A stretch of DNA of 64,000 nucleotides from Psychrobacter sp. JB385 (GCF_900163785.1 NZ_FUKN01000005.1:296038-360037), one strand, 5' to 3'; numbered from the stretch's first letter, positions 1-11,006 are shown. The notes: a model not told the origin generated them from the sequence alone. Program-made: numbers and translations.

Positions 1-181
1 GAGCCATTTTTCTTGGATAATTAGTCTCATTTTGATAAAAATTTATTACGCCATTATTAGCGTGCTTTAACCGACAATTTGGATACCGAGCTATGTTATT
101 ATAGGTAAAACGTTGCCTTAACTACACATAGAACCAAGGCTATAAACACTCTCTTTATTCTTATTAATATGACTATTTATT

Positions 182-1222
182 ATGACCAGCACCTCTATAA
201 CCAGCGACTCTATAAGTAACACCCTTTCCAATCCTCAATCGACACTTAGCTATGCTGATATCCAAAACATTGTGGCCGATGATTTTGAGATTATGGACAA
301 GCAAGTATTTGGTAGCCTAAATTCGAAAGTTCAATTAGTGATGAGTGTTTCTCAGCATGTTATCGATGCTGGTGGCAAGCGCATGCGTCCGCTGATTACT
401 TTGCTATGCGCTCGTATGTTCGATGATGCACCGTCAGAAAAAGCCATGCATTTGGCGGCGATTACTGAGATGCTGCACACGGCTACTTTGGTTCATGACG
501 ATGTGATTGATGAATCAGGACAGCGCCGTGGTAAGCCAACAGCCAATGCGACATGGAACAATGCCACTGCGGTACTGGTCGGCGATTATTTGATTGCTCG
601 CGCATTTAATCTGTTGGTTGGTTTTCAAAGCTTGCCTTTATTACAGATTTTCTCAGATGGTACTTGTGATATCGCTGAGGGTGAAGTGTTACAGCTACAA
701 CATCAACACAATCCTGCTGCAACGGAAGAAGACTATTTACGGATTATCGATGGCAAAACGTCACGTCTGTTTATGATGGCCACCCAAGGCGCTGCTATTT
801 TGCAAGATAAAACAGAGTATCTGCAAGCTTTAGGTGACTTTGGTCAACACTTTGGCAATGCGTTTCAAATCATTGATGATGTCCTTGATTACAGCGGTGA
901 CAGCGTATTGATGGGTAAAAACTTGGGTGATGATTTGGCAGAAGGCAAGCCAACCCTACCCACTATTAAGGCGCTTGAGTTGCTAAAAAACAGCAATGCC
1001 GAAGGCTACGATCAATTACGCATCGCTGTACAAACAGGCAAAACGCCAAATGCAGAACAGCTTATCGAATTGGTACGTCATTCAGGCTCGCTGGATTACT
1101 GTAAGCAACGAGCGCTCGAAGAAACCAGATTGGCGCAACAAGCCTTGGCAACCTTACCCGACAATCACTATCGCAAAGGTCTCTATCAGCTGACTGAATT
1201 GGCGAGTGCCCGCTTATTGTAG
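182..1222 (+). CDS. ispB: Polyprenyl (octaprenyl) diphosphate synthase
   Basis: This is a trans-isoprenyl diphosphate synthase that extends farnesyl diphosphate with isopentenyl diphosphate to make the side chain of ubiquinone. It acts in the cytosol. Both aspartate-rich motifs are visible: the first at residues 106-110 (DDVID), followed by an RRG triplet, and the second at 232-236 (DDVLD). The GKR substrate-binding triplet is at 65-67. At 346 residues it is slightly longer than the usual 320 or so because of a Ser/Thr-rich N-terminal extension of about 20 residues, so an internal start is possible. It stands alone in the window. In many gammaproteobacteria the gene lies divergent from rplU-rpmA, which would be off the left edge here. 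The long-chain specificity (octaprenyl rather than geranyl or farnesyl) is inferred from overall similarity to IspB. Confidence 0.93.
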   Translation: MTSTSITSDSISNTLSNPQSTLSYADIQNIVADDFEIMDKQVFGSLNSKVQLVMSVSQHVIDAGGKRMRPLITLLCARMFDDAPSEKAMHLAAITEMLHTATLVHDDVIDESGQRRGKPTANATWNNATAVLVGDYLIARAFNLLVGFQSLPLLQIFSDGTCDIAEGEVLQLQHQHNPAATEEDYLRIIDGKTSRLFMMATQGAAILQDKTEYLQALGDFGQHFGNAFQIIDDVLDYSGDSVLMGKNLGDDLAEGKPTLPTIKALELLKNSNAEGYDQLRIAVQTGKTPNAEQLIELVRHSGSLDYCKQRALEETRLAQQALATLPDNHYRKGLYQLTELASARLL

Positions 1223-1241
1223 ACTTGTCTGCTTTGACTGT

Positions 1242-1301
1242 GAGCAGTAATAGCATGGTAAATGTCGTCTCTCAAGCACAGCCATTACGCTATTATTGCT
1301 C
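1242..1301. repeat. Inverted repeat downstream of ispB
   Basis: Arms GAGCAGTAATAGC (1242-1254) and GCTATTATTGCTC (1289-1301) pair over 12 of 13 positions around a 34-base loop. No T-tract follows, so it is not a classic Rho-independent terminator. It may protect the ispB transcript 3' end or be a degenerate member of a dispersed palindrome. Confidence 0.4.
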
Positions 1302-1542
1302 CAATCAAAATTAAGGGTTGCCAAAATTATTTTTTTGTTTACAAAGCTGATTTATAGGGGTTTTAAGACCTTAATGCCCGTGCGGTTTTGCTGTTTTCAC
1401 AAAATTTTACATTAGGTTTCAATTGAAGATTGTATACCTTCTGAATAGCTGTTAGTAAAGCCAGTGCTTGCGATAGCGATATTTTATTCGCCTCAAAACC
1501 CCTTCCTTGTCATTTTTTGTCTCAAATTTTATATTCAATTAC

Positions 1543-1574
1543 TTGACTGTGGGGTTACCCCTATAGTTTATAAT
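1543..1574 (+). promoter_or_regulatory. MerR-type promoter candidate with long spacer
   Basis: TTGACT (1543-1548) and TATAAT (1569-1574) are separated by 20 bases, or 19 if TTATAA is taken as the -10. The spacer contains a dyad centred on GGGGTTACCCC with outer ACT/AGT arms. An overlong spacer with a dyad in it is characteristic of promoters activated by MerR/CueR/SoxR proteins. It points toward the efflux operon, whose start codon is about 260 bases downstream. The remainder of this 613-base gap (1223-1835) is AT-rich and shows no gene. Confidence 0.4.
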
Positions 1575-1835
1575 TACTCATTAAATTTATAGGTTGAATC
1601 TGTAGTTTAGCTACACTTTCAGCGTTACAAAGTCTTACGCCAATACCAAACATATATATCTATTGCACGGCTTAGTAGGAAACTTCTGACTATCAAGTGT
1701 CATTGAAGATTAATTGAGCAAAGATAGTATAAATGCTTGGGGTAAATACTAATTTTAATATTCGATACGCTAAGATTTATTGATAATTTTTTTATACTGT
1801 CATTATTTATTTCACACATATTGCCGAGGACATTG

Positions 1836-3236
1836 ATGAAGCACTCTACTCTTGCGCTTGTAATAGCATCTATACTATCTGGAGCTGTACTTATCGGCTG
1901 TGGCAAAAACGAGGACGCTGCTGGTGAACAAGCCGCACAGCAGCAAATGCCGCCTGCGGTTGTCAACGTGCAGACTGTCACTTTAGAAACCGTACCTCAA
2001 GTGCAGACCTTTTCTGGACGTACGGCAGCTTACCAAACGGCTGACGTTCGCCCACAGGTCAATGGTGTCATTGACGAAGTTCTGTTTCGTGAAGGAAGTA
2101 ACGTTAAAAAGGGCCAACCACTTTATCGTATCAATACCGATAATTATGCGTCTTCTATCGCCAGTGGTCAGGCAGCGGTGCAGCAGGCTCAAGCCAACTT
2201 ACTGACAGCACAGGCAACTAGAGATAATGCTAAAGCTGAGCTTGCGAGTCGTCAGGCATCATTAGCACAAGCTCGAAATGATCTACAGCGTCTTCAAGGC
2301 TTGGTAAGTATTGATGCAATCTCAAAGCAACAATACGATCAGGCGCAAACGCAAGTACGCACCGCACAAGCGGCGGAACAAAGTGCGGTGGCCGCTGTGG
2401 GACAGGCACAAGCAGGTATTGAAAATGCGAGAGCTGGTATTCAAACAGCTGAAGCCAACTTGGCTGCCAGCAATTTGGATCTTAACCGTACTATCGTACG
2501 TGCGCCGCTCACTGGTCGCACCGATCGCTCTAGCGTGACTGCTGGGACATTGGTAAGCGCAGGTCAGGCTGATCCGCTGGTCACTATTTCACGTTTAGAT
2601 CCTATTTATGTTGATATCAGTCAGTCCTCTTCTGAGCTGTTGAAACTACGCCAGCAAATATCTGAAGGTAAGGCACAACCAGGTATGAACTCGGTTGAGT
2701 TGGTACTAGAAGACGGCTCAGTGTATCCAGTACGCGGTAAGCTTGCTTTGTCTGAAGCAAAAGTTGATGAGTCAACAGGCGCTGTGACCTTGCGTGCCAT
2801 CTTCCCGAACAGCAATAACTTGTTGTTGCCAGGCATGTATGTGACTGCGCGTTTGACACAAAGCGTCATCAATAATGCTGTATTGGTTCAGCAAAGTGCG
2901 GTTATGCGTACGCCTAAAGGGGAAACGCAAGTTTATATCGCCGATCAAAACAACAAAATCCAAGTGCGTCCAGTGACAATCGATGGTACCTATAATGGAC
3001 AATGGGTGGTAACGGATGGCTTGCAAGCAGGTGATAAGGTCGTTGTCATTGGTGGCAGTAAAGTCAAACCTGAACAAGAAGTGGTCGTAAAACCGTTAGA
3101 AAATGCCAATCCAGCACCATCTACACAAAACGCTGCAACCGCCAAAACGCCGCAACAAGCTGCAAAGACCGTGGATAAGAAACCAGCTGGCAATGATAAT
3201 TCTAGCGAAAAACAAACAGAAGCCGCTGCTCAATAA
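1836..3236 (+). CDS. RND efflux periplasmic adaptor lipoprotein (MexA/AcrA family)
   Basis: This is the membrane-fusion subunit that links the inner-membrane pump to the outer-membrane channel of a tripartite multidrug efflux system. The ATG at 1836 is preceded by GAGGA at 5-base spacing; a TTG five codons upstream is less likely. The protein (466 aa) begins with a lipoprotein signal ending in LIGC, with the lipidated cysteine at residue 22. A lipoyl/barrel-sandwich region follows, then a long Ala/Gln-rich coiled-coil hairpin (roughly residues 100-220), then the beta-barrel and membrane-proximal domains. The last 50 or so residues are a Pro/Ala/Gln/Lys-rich tail not typical of MexA (about 380 aa). 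It is the first gene of a three-gene operon, 35 bases ahead of the pump gene. The substrates are not predictable from the sequence. Confidence 0.93.
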   Translation: MKHSTLALVIASILSGAVLIGCGKNEDAAGEQAAQQQMPPAVVNVQTVTLETVPQVQTFSGRTAAYQTADVRPQVNGVIDEVLFREGSNVKKGQPLYRINTDNYASSIASGQAAVQQAQANLLTAQATRDNAKAELASRQASLAQARNDLQRLQGLVSIDAISKQQYDQAQTQVRTAQAAEQSAVAAVGQAQAGIENARAGIQTAEANLAASNLDLNRTIVRAPLTGRTDRSSVTAGTLVSAGQADPLVTISRLDPIYVDISQSSSELLKLRQQISEGKAQPGMNSVELVLEDGSVYPVRGKLALSEAKVDESTGAVTLRAIFPNSNNLLLPGMYVTARLTQSVINNAVLVQQSAVMRTPKGETQVYIADQNNKIQVRPVTIDGTYNGQWVVTDGLQAGDKVVVIGGSKVKPEQEVVVKPLENANPAPSTQNAATAKTPQQAAKTVDKKPAGNDNSSEKQTEAAAQ

Positions 3237-3271
3237 TTCCATTCAAAGATAGGAAGACTTAGGGATATACT

Positions 3272-6200
3272 ATGTCACGTTTTTTTATTAATCGCCCTAT
3301 TTTTGCATGGGTACTGGCTATCTTGGTCATGCTCATCGGGGTGATATCGGTTATTAATCTACCGATTGAACAGTATCCACGTATTGCGCCACCGACTATT
3401 TCAGTCAGTGCAAGCTATCCTGGTGCTAACGCACAAACCGTCGAAAACTCAGTTGTACAGATTATTGAACAACGTATGAAAGGTCTCGACGGCCTTATGT
3501 ACATGTCGTCATCAAGCTCATCGAATGGTAGTGCTTCGGTCACATTGACCTTTGAAAACGGCACAGATTCTGATACAGCACAGGTACAAGTACAGAATAA
3601 GCTACAAGCCGCTATGAGCTCACTCCCTGAATCAGTACAGCGTCAGGGCGTCAACGTCAATAAATCTTCTAGCAGCTTTTTGATGGTACAGGCTTTCGTC
3701 TCTGAAGACGGTAGCATGGACCGCAGTGATATTGCCGATTATGTTAACTCAAATGTCGTTGATCAAATCAGCCGTGTCGAAGGCGTGGGTGAAGTACAGG
3801 TGTTTGGCTCGACTTATGCCATGCGTATCTGGTTAGACCCTGCTCGCCTGCGTAGCTATAACATGGTGCCATCTGATGTGGTTACAGCAGTACGTGCGCA
3901 GAACGCGCAAGTCTCTGCAGGCCAGCTAGGTCAAGCACCAGCTGATACTGACCAACAGGTTATCAACGCCACCGTGACGGTTCAAAGCTATCTGCAAACG
4001 CCTGAAGAATTCAGAGACATTTTACTGAAAACCGATGTCTCTGGCGCACAAGTGCGTTTGGGTGATGTTGCCGATGTTGAAATCGGTAGTGAGAACTATA
4101 GCGTCATCTCGCTATATAACGGTCAAGAAGCAGCGGGTATTGGTATTTCATTGGCGGGCGGTGCAAACGCACTTGAAACTCGTGAAGCTGTCGGCGCGCG
4201 TATGGCAGAGCTGGAAGCAAACTTCCCAGCTGGTCTAGTATCTGTTGTTCCATATGACACAACGCCATTTGTTCGTTTATCTATCGAACAAGTTGTGATG
4301 ACGCTACTTGAAGCCATTGTGCTTGTATTTATCGTCATGTTCATTTTTCTACAGAACTGGCGTGCAACGATTATTCCGACTCTCGCTGTACCTGTCGTTT
4401 TACTTGGTACTTTTGCCGTACTTTATGTGGCTGGCTTCAGTATTAACGTACTCACCATGTTTGCAATGGTACTCTCCATCGGTCTACTGGTCGATGATGC
4501 CATCGTCGTCGTTGAAAACGTCGAGCGTATCATGGAAGAAGACCCCCATATCTCTGTCATAGATGCCACCACGCAGTCGATGGGTGAGATCAGTAAAATC
4601 GTTATCGGTATCGCGTTGATTCTATCCGCTGTATTTGTACCGATGGCCTTCTTTGGTGGTTCAACGGGGGTGATTTATCGTCAGTTCTCTATCACCCTAA
4701 TCACCAGCATGGTGTTATCAGCATTAGTGGCACTTATCTTTACCCCTGCCCTCTGTGTGACGTTGCTCAAACGTAGCAAAAGTCATGAAAAAGGCAATAG
4801 TGAAGAACAAAAAGGATTCTTTGGTTGGTTCAACCGTGGCTTCTTTAAACTTAGCCGCTCATATGAAAACTTTGTTGGTAAAAGTATCCGTTTTAAATGG
4901 TTATATCTGATCGGCTATGCAGCCATCATCGGTATCATGGCTGTCGTCTTCTTGCGTATTCCAGGCTCGTTTTTACCAGAAGAAGATCAGGGTATTATGT
5001 TCACCTTGGTTCAGCTTCCTGCTGGCTCTACGCTGAATGAGACGCAGGACGTATTAGATAAAGTCAGTGACTACTATGAAACGCAAGAGACCGATAATAT
5101 CGCATCCGTCTTTACGATTGCAGGGTTTAGTTTTGCGGGTCAAGGGCAAAACATGGGACTGGCTTTCGTACGTTTGTCAGATTGGGAAAACCGTTCTGGG
5201 GCAGAAAACACCGCGCAAAGTGTCGCGGGCCGTGCCATGGGTTACTTTGCTACCCAGCTAAACGAGGCGCAAGTATTTGCAATTGTACCACCAGCCATTA
5301 CCGAGCTTGGTAACGCCAGTGGTTTTGATTTGATGATTCAGGACACAAGCAACCTTGGACATGAAGGCTTACTAGAAGCACGTAACATGCTACTAGGTAT
5401 GGCCGCGCAAAATGATCAAGTTGCAGGCGTACGTCCGAACGGTCAAGAAGATGCGCCGCAGTTAAAAGTGAACATCAACCAAGAGCAAGCGGCCGCTTAT
5501 GGCTTGTCATTGGCCAATATCAATAGCGTTATCTCTACCGCTTGGGGTTCAAGTTACATCAATGATTTCGTTGATCGTGGACGTATCAAACGCGTTTATG
5601 TTCAAGGTGAACCAAGTAGCCGTACCAACCCTGATGATATCGGCAAATGGTATGTACGTAATGATGGCGGTGATATGATCTCATTTGACGCATTCTCCAG
5701 CAGCGAATGGGAATCTGGCTCACCACGTCTTACCCGTTACAACAGTCTGCCATCAATGAACATTCAAGGTAGCGCAGCACCAGGCTTAAGTACTGGTGAA
5801 GCGATGAGTGCGATGGAGACTATGATTCAAGATTTACCTGAAGGTGTGGGTTATGAGTGGACGGGTATGTCACTTGAAGAGCAAAAATCAGGCGCCCAGG
5901 CGCCAATGCTATATGCCCTTTCAATCCTAGTGGTATTCTTATGTCTGGCTGCTCTGTATGAGAGTTGGTCGATTCCGTTCTCAGTCCTATTGGTTATCCC
6001 TCTTGGGGTATTGGGTGCCGTGATATTTACGCTACTTCGCGGGTTTAGTAATGATATTTACTTGCAAGTGGGTCTGCTCACGGTGGTTGGTCTATCCGCG
6101 AAAAACGCCATCTTGATTATTGAGTTTGCCAAAGAGCACCAAGAGGAAGGCTATAGTCTTACCGAGGCGGTAATGACAGCAGCGCGTCAACGTTTGCGTC

Positions 6201-6502
6201 CTATTATTATGACCTCACTTGCCTTTGGACTGGGTGTTGTGCCATTATTCATCGCCACAGGTCCTGGTTCAGGCAGTCAAAATGCCATTGGTACTAGTGT
6301 ACTTGGTGGGGTTGTTTCCGCTACCTTCTTGGGTATATTCTTTATCCCTATGTTCTATATTTGGGTACGTAGCCTGTTCCCGCATAAATATGAGAACAAT
6401 AAGCCAAACGATAGAGACGGAGGCAATGGTACGCCTGATCCACATAACCCAACGCCTTCTGAGAGTTATCAGCCTGTAAGTTTTGGAGATAATACACAAT
6501 GA
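3272..6502 (+). CDS. RND multidrug efflux pump, inner-membrane subunit (AcrB/MexB family, HAE1)
   Basis: This is the proton-driven pump subunit that captures substrates from the periplasm and outer leaflet and expels them through the tripartite channel. At 1076 residues it is close to AcrB (1049) plus a hydrophilic C-terminal tail of about 30 residues. TM1 starts at residue 9. The TM4 proton-relay pair is present as LLVDDA (Asp408-Asp409), and the TM10 lysine appears in GLSAKNA. Two large periplasmic loops follow TM1 and TM7, as the family requires. The gene overlaps the next by four bases (ATGA), so the two are translationally coupled. It most resembles the hydrophobe/amphiphile efflux branch rather than metal or SecDF types, because the TM4 relay has the double Asp of that branch. 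Confidence 0.96.
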   Translation: MSRFFINRPIFAWVLAILVMLIGVISVINLPIEQYPRIAPPTISVSASYPGANAQTVENSVVQIIEQRMKGLDGLMYMSSSSSSNGSASVTLTFENGTDSDTAQVQVQNKLQAAMSSLPESVQRQGVNVNKSSSSFLMVQAFVSEDGSMDRSDIADYVNSNVVDQISRVEGVGEVQVFGSTYAMRIWLDPARLRSYNMVPSDVVTAVRAQNAQVSAGQLGQAPADTDQQVINATVTVQSYLQTPEEFRDILLKTDVSGAQVRLGDVADVEIGSENYSVISLYNGQEAAGIGISLAGGANALETREAVGARMAELEANFPAGLVSVVPYDTTPFVRLSIEQVVMTLLEAIVLVFIVMFIFLQNWRATIIPTLAVPVVLLGTFAVLYVAGFSINVLTMFAMVLSIGLLVDDAIVVVENVERIMEEDPHISVIDATTQSMGEISKIVIGIALILSAVFVPMAFFGGSTGVIYRQFSITLITSMVLSALVALIFTPALCVTLLKRSKSHEKGNSEEQKGFFGWFNRGFFKLSRSYENFVGKSIRFKWLYLIGYAAIIGIMAVVFLRIPGSFLPEEDQGIMFTLVQLPAGSTLNETQDVLDKVSDYYETQETDNIASVFTIAGFSFAGQGQNMGLAFVRLSDWENRSGAENTAQSVAGRAMGYFATQLNEAQVFAIVPPAITELGNASGFDLMIQDTSNLGHEGLLEARNMLLGMAAQNDQVAGVRPNGQEDAPQLKVNINQEQAAAYGLSLANINSVISTAWGSSYINDFVDRGRIKRVYVQGEPSSRTNPDDIGKWYVRNDGGDMISFDAFSSSEWESGSPRLTRYNSLPSMNIQGSAAPGLSTGEAMSAMETMIQDLPEGVGYEWTGMSLEEQKSGAQAPMLYALSILVVFLCLAALYESWSIPFSVLLVIPLGVLGAVIFTLLRGFSNDIYLQVGLLTVVGLSAKNAILIIEFAKEHQEEGYSLTEAVMTAARQRLRPIIMTSLAFGLGVVPLFIATGPGSGSQNAIGTSVLGGVVSATFLGIFFIPMFYIWVRSLFPHKYENNKPNDRDGGNGTPDPHNPTPSESYQPVSFGDNTQ

Positions 6503-8301
6503 GTGCCCAAAAAACATTTACCATCAACTCAGTCGCGGTAACGGAAGTTCCTACCGCGACTCAGCCCGCTTTATCACGGATCCGCAGAAACAGCAGTCGT
6601 TTATTGGGTTTAACCGCCTTAGCAATGAGTATGGCTGCTTGTAATACTATCCCAAAAGCTGATACGCGCCCTGTCCTAGCAGAGCCGAATATTCCAATTG
6701 GACAAACTTATGGTGCGTTCGATAAAGAAACGACGAGTACGGCTGAGCAGCCCAGTATTGCCAGCCAGCGTTGGCAGAATTTTTATAGTGACGATCGTCT
6801 AAAAGGTCTGATTGCGTTAGGTCTTGAAAACAACAAAGACTTTGAAAGTGCGCGTTTGGCCATCGAAAAAGCGCGAGCACAATATCAGATTACTGATATC
6901 AATGATTTGCCAAGTATTGATGGTTCGGCAGGCTATACTCGCCAGCGTCAAAGAAGCGTTACCAGTGACGGCTATAGCGTCAATCTTGGCTTGGCAAACT
7001 ATGAGCTTGATTTTTGGGGCAAAATCTCTAGCCTAAAAGATCAAGCGTTACAAAGCTTTTTGGCCACAACAGCGGCTAAAGATGCGACTCAAATCAGTCT
7101 TATTAGTAATATTGCGCAAAGTTATGCCAATCTAAGTTACAGCTTGGCTCAGCTAAAACTGGCAGAAGCAACGGTTGAAAGCCGTGAGCAATCATTGTTT
7201 ATTGCTGGCAAACGCTTTGAGGCAGGTATTGATCCAAAACTGCCTTCTTTGCAAGCCAGTGCATCATTGGAGACCGCCAAACTTGCCGTGTTACGTGCGC
7301 AAAGCAGTATTTTGACATCACGCAACGCGCTACAGTTTTTGGTTGGCGGGCCCATTCCGACCAACTTGATCCCAACGCCTGCCGTCAGCAATATTACCAG
7401 TCAGCAAATATTCAATGCTGGCTTGCCAAGTGAGTTGCTACGCTATCGTCCTGATGTATTACAAGCGGAATATAACTTGAAAGCAGCTGGCGCCAATCTT
7501 GAAGTTGCCCGAGCGTCTTATTTCCCTTCTATCAGTTTGGCGAGCAATATCGGTGTCAGTAGTGGTAGTTTGGATGACTTGTTCAAAAGCGGCTCAGTTG
7601 GTTGGTCATTTGGCCCAAGCATTAGTGTGCCTATCTTTGATGCTGGTCGTTTGGATGCCAACTATGATGTGGCCAAGATTGAACGTGAACAAACGCTGAC
7701 AAACTATGAAAGCTCGATTCAAACGGCTTTCCGTGAAGTGTCAGATGTATTGGCGACGCGTGCCACACTTGGTGAACAGCTAGAGTCTCAATATCGCCTG
7801 CAAGATAACTTTGAGCAGACATATCAAATCGCTGATGCACGCTTTAAAGCGGGTATTGATAATTATCTAGACGTGCTCGATGCGCAGCGTTCGTTGTTCT
7901 CAACGCAGCAAGGTATTTTAGATTTGGAATTACAAAAAATCGTTAGCCAAATCGAGCTGTATCAAGTGTTGGGTGGCGGTGCCAATCTAGACGTACCAAC
8001 GATCATACCAGTACCGCAGCATACCAATTTGGCTCAGGTGCTGACGTTGCCAACCAACACCAATAAAGCAAAAGCCGTCAATGCTATTGATGCCGCTGGC
8101 TCAGCACGTGTCGCATCACCGCAAGAAGCGGCTAACATCAAACAAGCGCAAGGCGAAAAAGTCACTACCTTTAAACCTACTGCGGTTGTCGATGTCAATG
8201 ATGACGGTAAAAAAGAGACAGCTGTAGGCGTGGTGACTAGACAAACCGTTCAGAATGAAGACAACGTTGAGCAAGTACCTGTCACACAAATTACTGAATA
8301 A
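6499..8301 (+). CDS. RND efflux outer-membrane lipoprotein channel (OprM/NodT family)
   Basis: This is the outer-membrane factor that forms the exit duct for the preceding adaptor and pump. The start codon overlaps the pump stop codon. Residues 31-48 form a signal segment ending in MAAC, so Cys48 is the likely lipid attachment site. The 30 or so residues before it are unusually long for a lipoprotein leader, and a downstream start would give a more normal signal. The body contains the two tandem TolC-type repeats, seen as paired segments around residues 90-290 and 310-490. After the channel domain comes an extension of about 110 residues rich in Ala, Thr, Val and Gln, which OprM (about 485 aa) lacks. 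A probable Rho-independent terminator follows at 8368. Confidence 0.93.
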   Translation: MSAQKTFTINSVAVTEVPTATQPALSRIRRNSSRLLGLTALAMSMAACNTIPKADTRPVLAEPNIPIGQTYGAFDKETTSTAEQPSIASQRWQNFYSDDRLKGLIALGLENNKDFESARLAIEKARAQYQITDINDLPSIDGSAGYTRQRQRSVTSDGYSVNLGLANYELDFWGKISSLKDQALQSFLATTAAKDATQISLISNIAQSYANLSYSLAQLKLAEATVESREQSLFIAGKRFEAGIDPKLPSLQASASLETAKLAVLRAQSSILTSRNALQFLVGGPIPTNLIPTPAVSNITSQQIFNAGLPSELLRYRPDVLQAEYNLKAAGANLEVARASYFPSISLASNIGVSSGSLDDLFKSGSVGWSFGPSISVPIFDAGRLDANYDVAKIEREQTLTNYESSIQTAFREVSDVLATRATLGEQLESQYRLQDNFEQTYQIADARFKAGIDNYLDVLDAQRSLFSTQQGILDLELQKIVSQIELYQVLGGGANLDVPTIIPVPQHTNLAQVLTLPTNTNKAKAVNAIDAAGSARVASPQEAANIKQAQGEKVTTFKPTAVVDVNDDGKKETAVGVVTRQTVQNEDNVEQVPVTQITE

Positions 8302-8367
8302 TATCCACCATCGCTTACTCTTATAGCGTTAATATATCTTTATATTAACCATTGATAAGCACAATTA

Positions 8368-8393
8368 GCCCTACCGACTTGGTGGGGTTTTTT
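8368..8393 (+). terminator. Rho-independent terminator of the RND operon
   Basis: CCCTACC (8369-8375) pairs with GGTGGGG (8381-8387) through one G-T pair and is followed by six T residues. It lies 67 bases after the channel gene. The rest of the gap before hemB shows no gene. Confidence 0.75.
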
Positions 8394-8541
8394 GCTTTTG
8401 TCATCTGCTATTGGGTATAGTAGTGGCACTATAATATACGCACCGTAAAATGAAATAGCGCTTACTGAATGGTTTAAATGCAGCCGTTTATGTAAGACCA
8501 TCGTTTTAGTATCACGATAGCAGTGACTGATAATTAAATAA

Positions 8542-9558
<1,017 letters not shown>

Positions 9559-9588
9559 TATCAATTAAAATGCCTTTTACATCGTAAA

Positions 9589-9626
9589 ACACCCCAGCTA
9601 CTTCATAGTCGCTGGGGTGTTTTTTA
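9589..9626 (+). terminator. Rho-independent terminator of hemB
   Basis: A perfect 9-bp stem, CACCCCAGC (9590-9598) with GCTGGGGTG (9611-9619), is followed by a T run. An A run precedes the stem, so it may also work for the convergent gene at 9682. Confidence 0.92.
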
Positions 9627-9681
9627 TTGAAATTCTATTTATGCTGAGCCGTTTTTGCTCACATGTATAAAGCAAACATGT

Positions 9682-10659
9682 CTATAGCTGATCACGATGA
9701 TGTGCTGTCGTAAAATCAATAGCAGGGCCAATAGGGATAATACGGGTAGGATTGATATTGGCATGGCTGGTGTAATAGTGCGTCTTGATATGCGTCATAT
9801 TGACTGTCTCTGCCACACCTGATACTTGATACAACTCACGCAGATATCCCCAAAGGTTTGGATAGTCAACGATACGGCGTATATTGCACTTAAAATGCCC
9901 AACATAAACGGCATCAAAACGCACCAATGTGGTAAATAAACGCCAGTCAGCTTCTGTTATCGTCTTACCCATCAAATAACGACGCTCTGCTAAACGTGCC
10001 TCTAGTGTGTCTAGCGCATCAAACAGCTCTGTTACTGGCTCTTCATAGGCCTCTTGGGTGGTTGCAAATCCTGCTTTATACACACCATTGTTTACTGCAG
10101 AATAGACGAACGCATTGATATCATCGATTCCTGCCAATAGCTCTGATGGTAAAAAATCGCCTTCCGCTGCCCCAACTTCGTCAAAGGCTGAGTTAAACAT
10201 ACGAATGATTTCGGCTGACTCGTTACTTACGATAGTATTGGTTTGCTTGTCCCACAGCACAGGAACTGTCACGCGGCCTGTATAATCTGACTTGGCGGTC
10301 GTATAAATCTCATATAAATAATCGGCGTCAAATAACGGATCAGCAATGACACCCTCGCCTTCTGCAAACGTCCATCCTTTGTCGCCCATAAACGGGTGCA
10401 CCACAGACATCGAAATCATGTCCTCTAACCCTTTTAGTTTGCGGTAAATGGTGGTTCGATGTGCCCAAGGACAAGCCAAAGACACATATAAATGATAGCG
10501 GTTGGCTTCGGCTTTAAAGCCACTTTTTCCTGAAGGCCCTGCGCTACCATCGACAGTTACCCAATTTCGAAAACCTGAATCTTCACGTTTAAAGCTCCCA
10601 CCATTGGCATCTGTGTCATACCATTTGTCCTGCCATTGACCATCGACTAGTAAGCCCAT
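9682..10659 (-). CDS. Glutathionyl-hydroquinone reductase (Xi-class glutathione transferase, YqjG/EcM4 family)
   Basis: Members of this family use glutathione to reduce glutathionyl-hydroquinones back to hydroquinones, a cytosolic quinone-detoxification role. The diagnostic catalytic motif CPWAH is present with Cys63. It is followed by a thioredoxin-like domain to about residue 160 and then an all-helical GST C-terminal domain. The total of 325 aa is normal. The ATG is preceded by AGGAG at 6-base spacing. It is a single gene, convergent with hemB. It was assigned from the CPWA motif and the long Xi-class N-terminal region (GxWxDxWYDTxxxxGxF-like). The natural substrate here is unknown. Confidence 0.92.
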   Translation of the reverse strand: MGLLVDGQWQDKWYDTDANGGSFKREDSGFRNWVTVDGSAGPSGKSGFKAEANRYHLYVSLACPWAHRTTIYRKLKGLEDMISMSVVHPFMGDKGWTFAEGEGVIADPLFDADYLYEIYTTAKSDYTGRVTVPVLWDKQTNTIVSNESAEIIRMFNSAFDEVGAAEGDFLPSELLAGIDDINAFVYSAVNNGVYKAGFATTQEAYEEPVTELFDALDTLEARLAERRYLMGKTITEADWRLFTTLVRFDAVYVGHFKCNIRRIVDYPNLWGYLRELYQVSGVAETVNMTHIKTHYYTSHANINPTRIIPIGPAIDFTTAHHRDQL

Positions 10660-10880
10660 TTTGTTCTCCTATATGTTTTAATTTTATTTAGTGAATGTGT
10701 TTTTATCACTCTTTGATACCCACGGTAGCACTTCTACCTGCTGCTGCCACTCAAGTGTGCTGTTGCTCGCAACATTGTATCAAAATCAGGTCGTGGCTAT
10801 TGTTTTAGTAAGTACGCACGTAATAAAAAGGCTTTTTTCTTAGTATTTTGATGATAAATGGATATTGGTATAAAAAAGAC

Positions 10881-10908
10881 TTGCAAAGTCTGAAAAACTT
10901 GCTAAAAT
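10881..10908 (+). promoter_or_regulatory. Promoter of tRNA-Val
   Basis: TTGCAA (10881-10886) and TAAAAT (10903-10908) with a 16-base spacer sit 13 bases before the first base of the tRNA. The remaining intergenic DNA between 10660 and here shows no gene. Confidence 0.6.
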
Positions 10909-10921
10909 GCTCAACCTAAAT

Positions 10922-10998
<77 letters not shown>

Positions 10999-11006
10999 AA
11001 TTTAGA

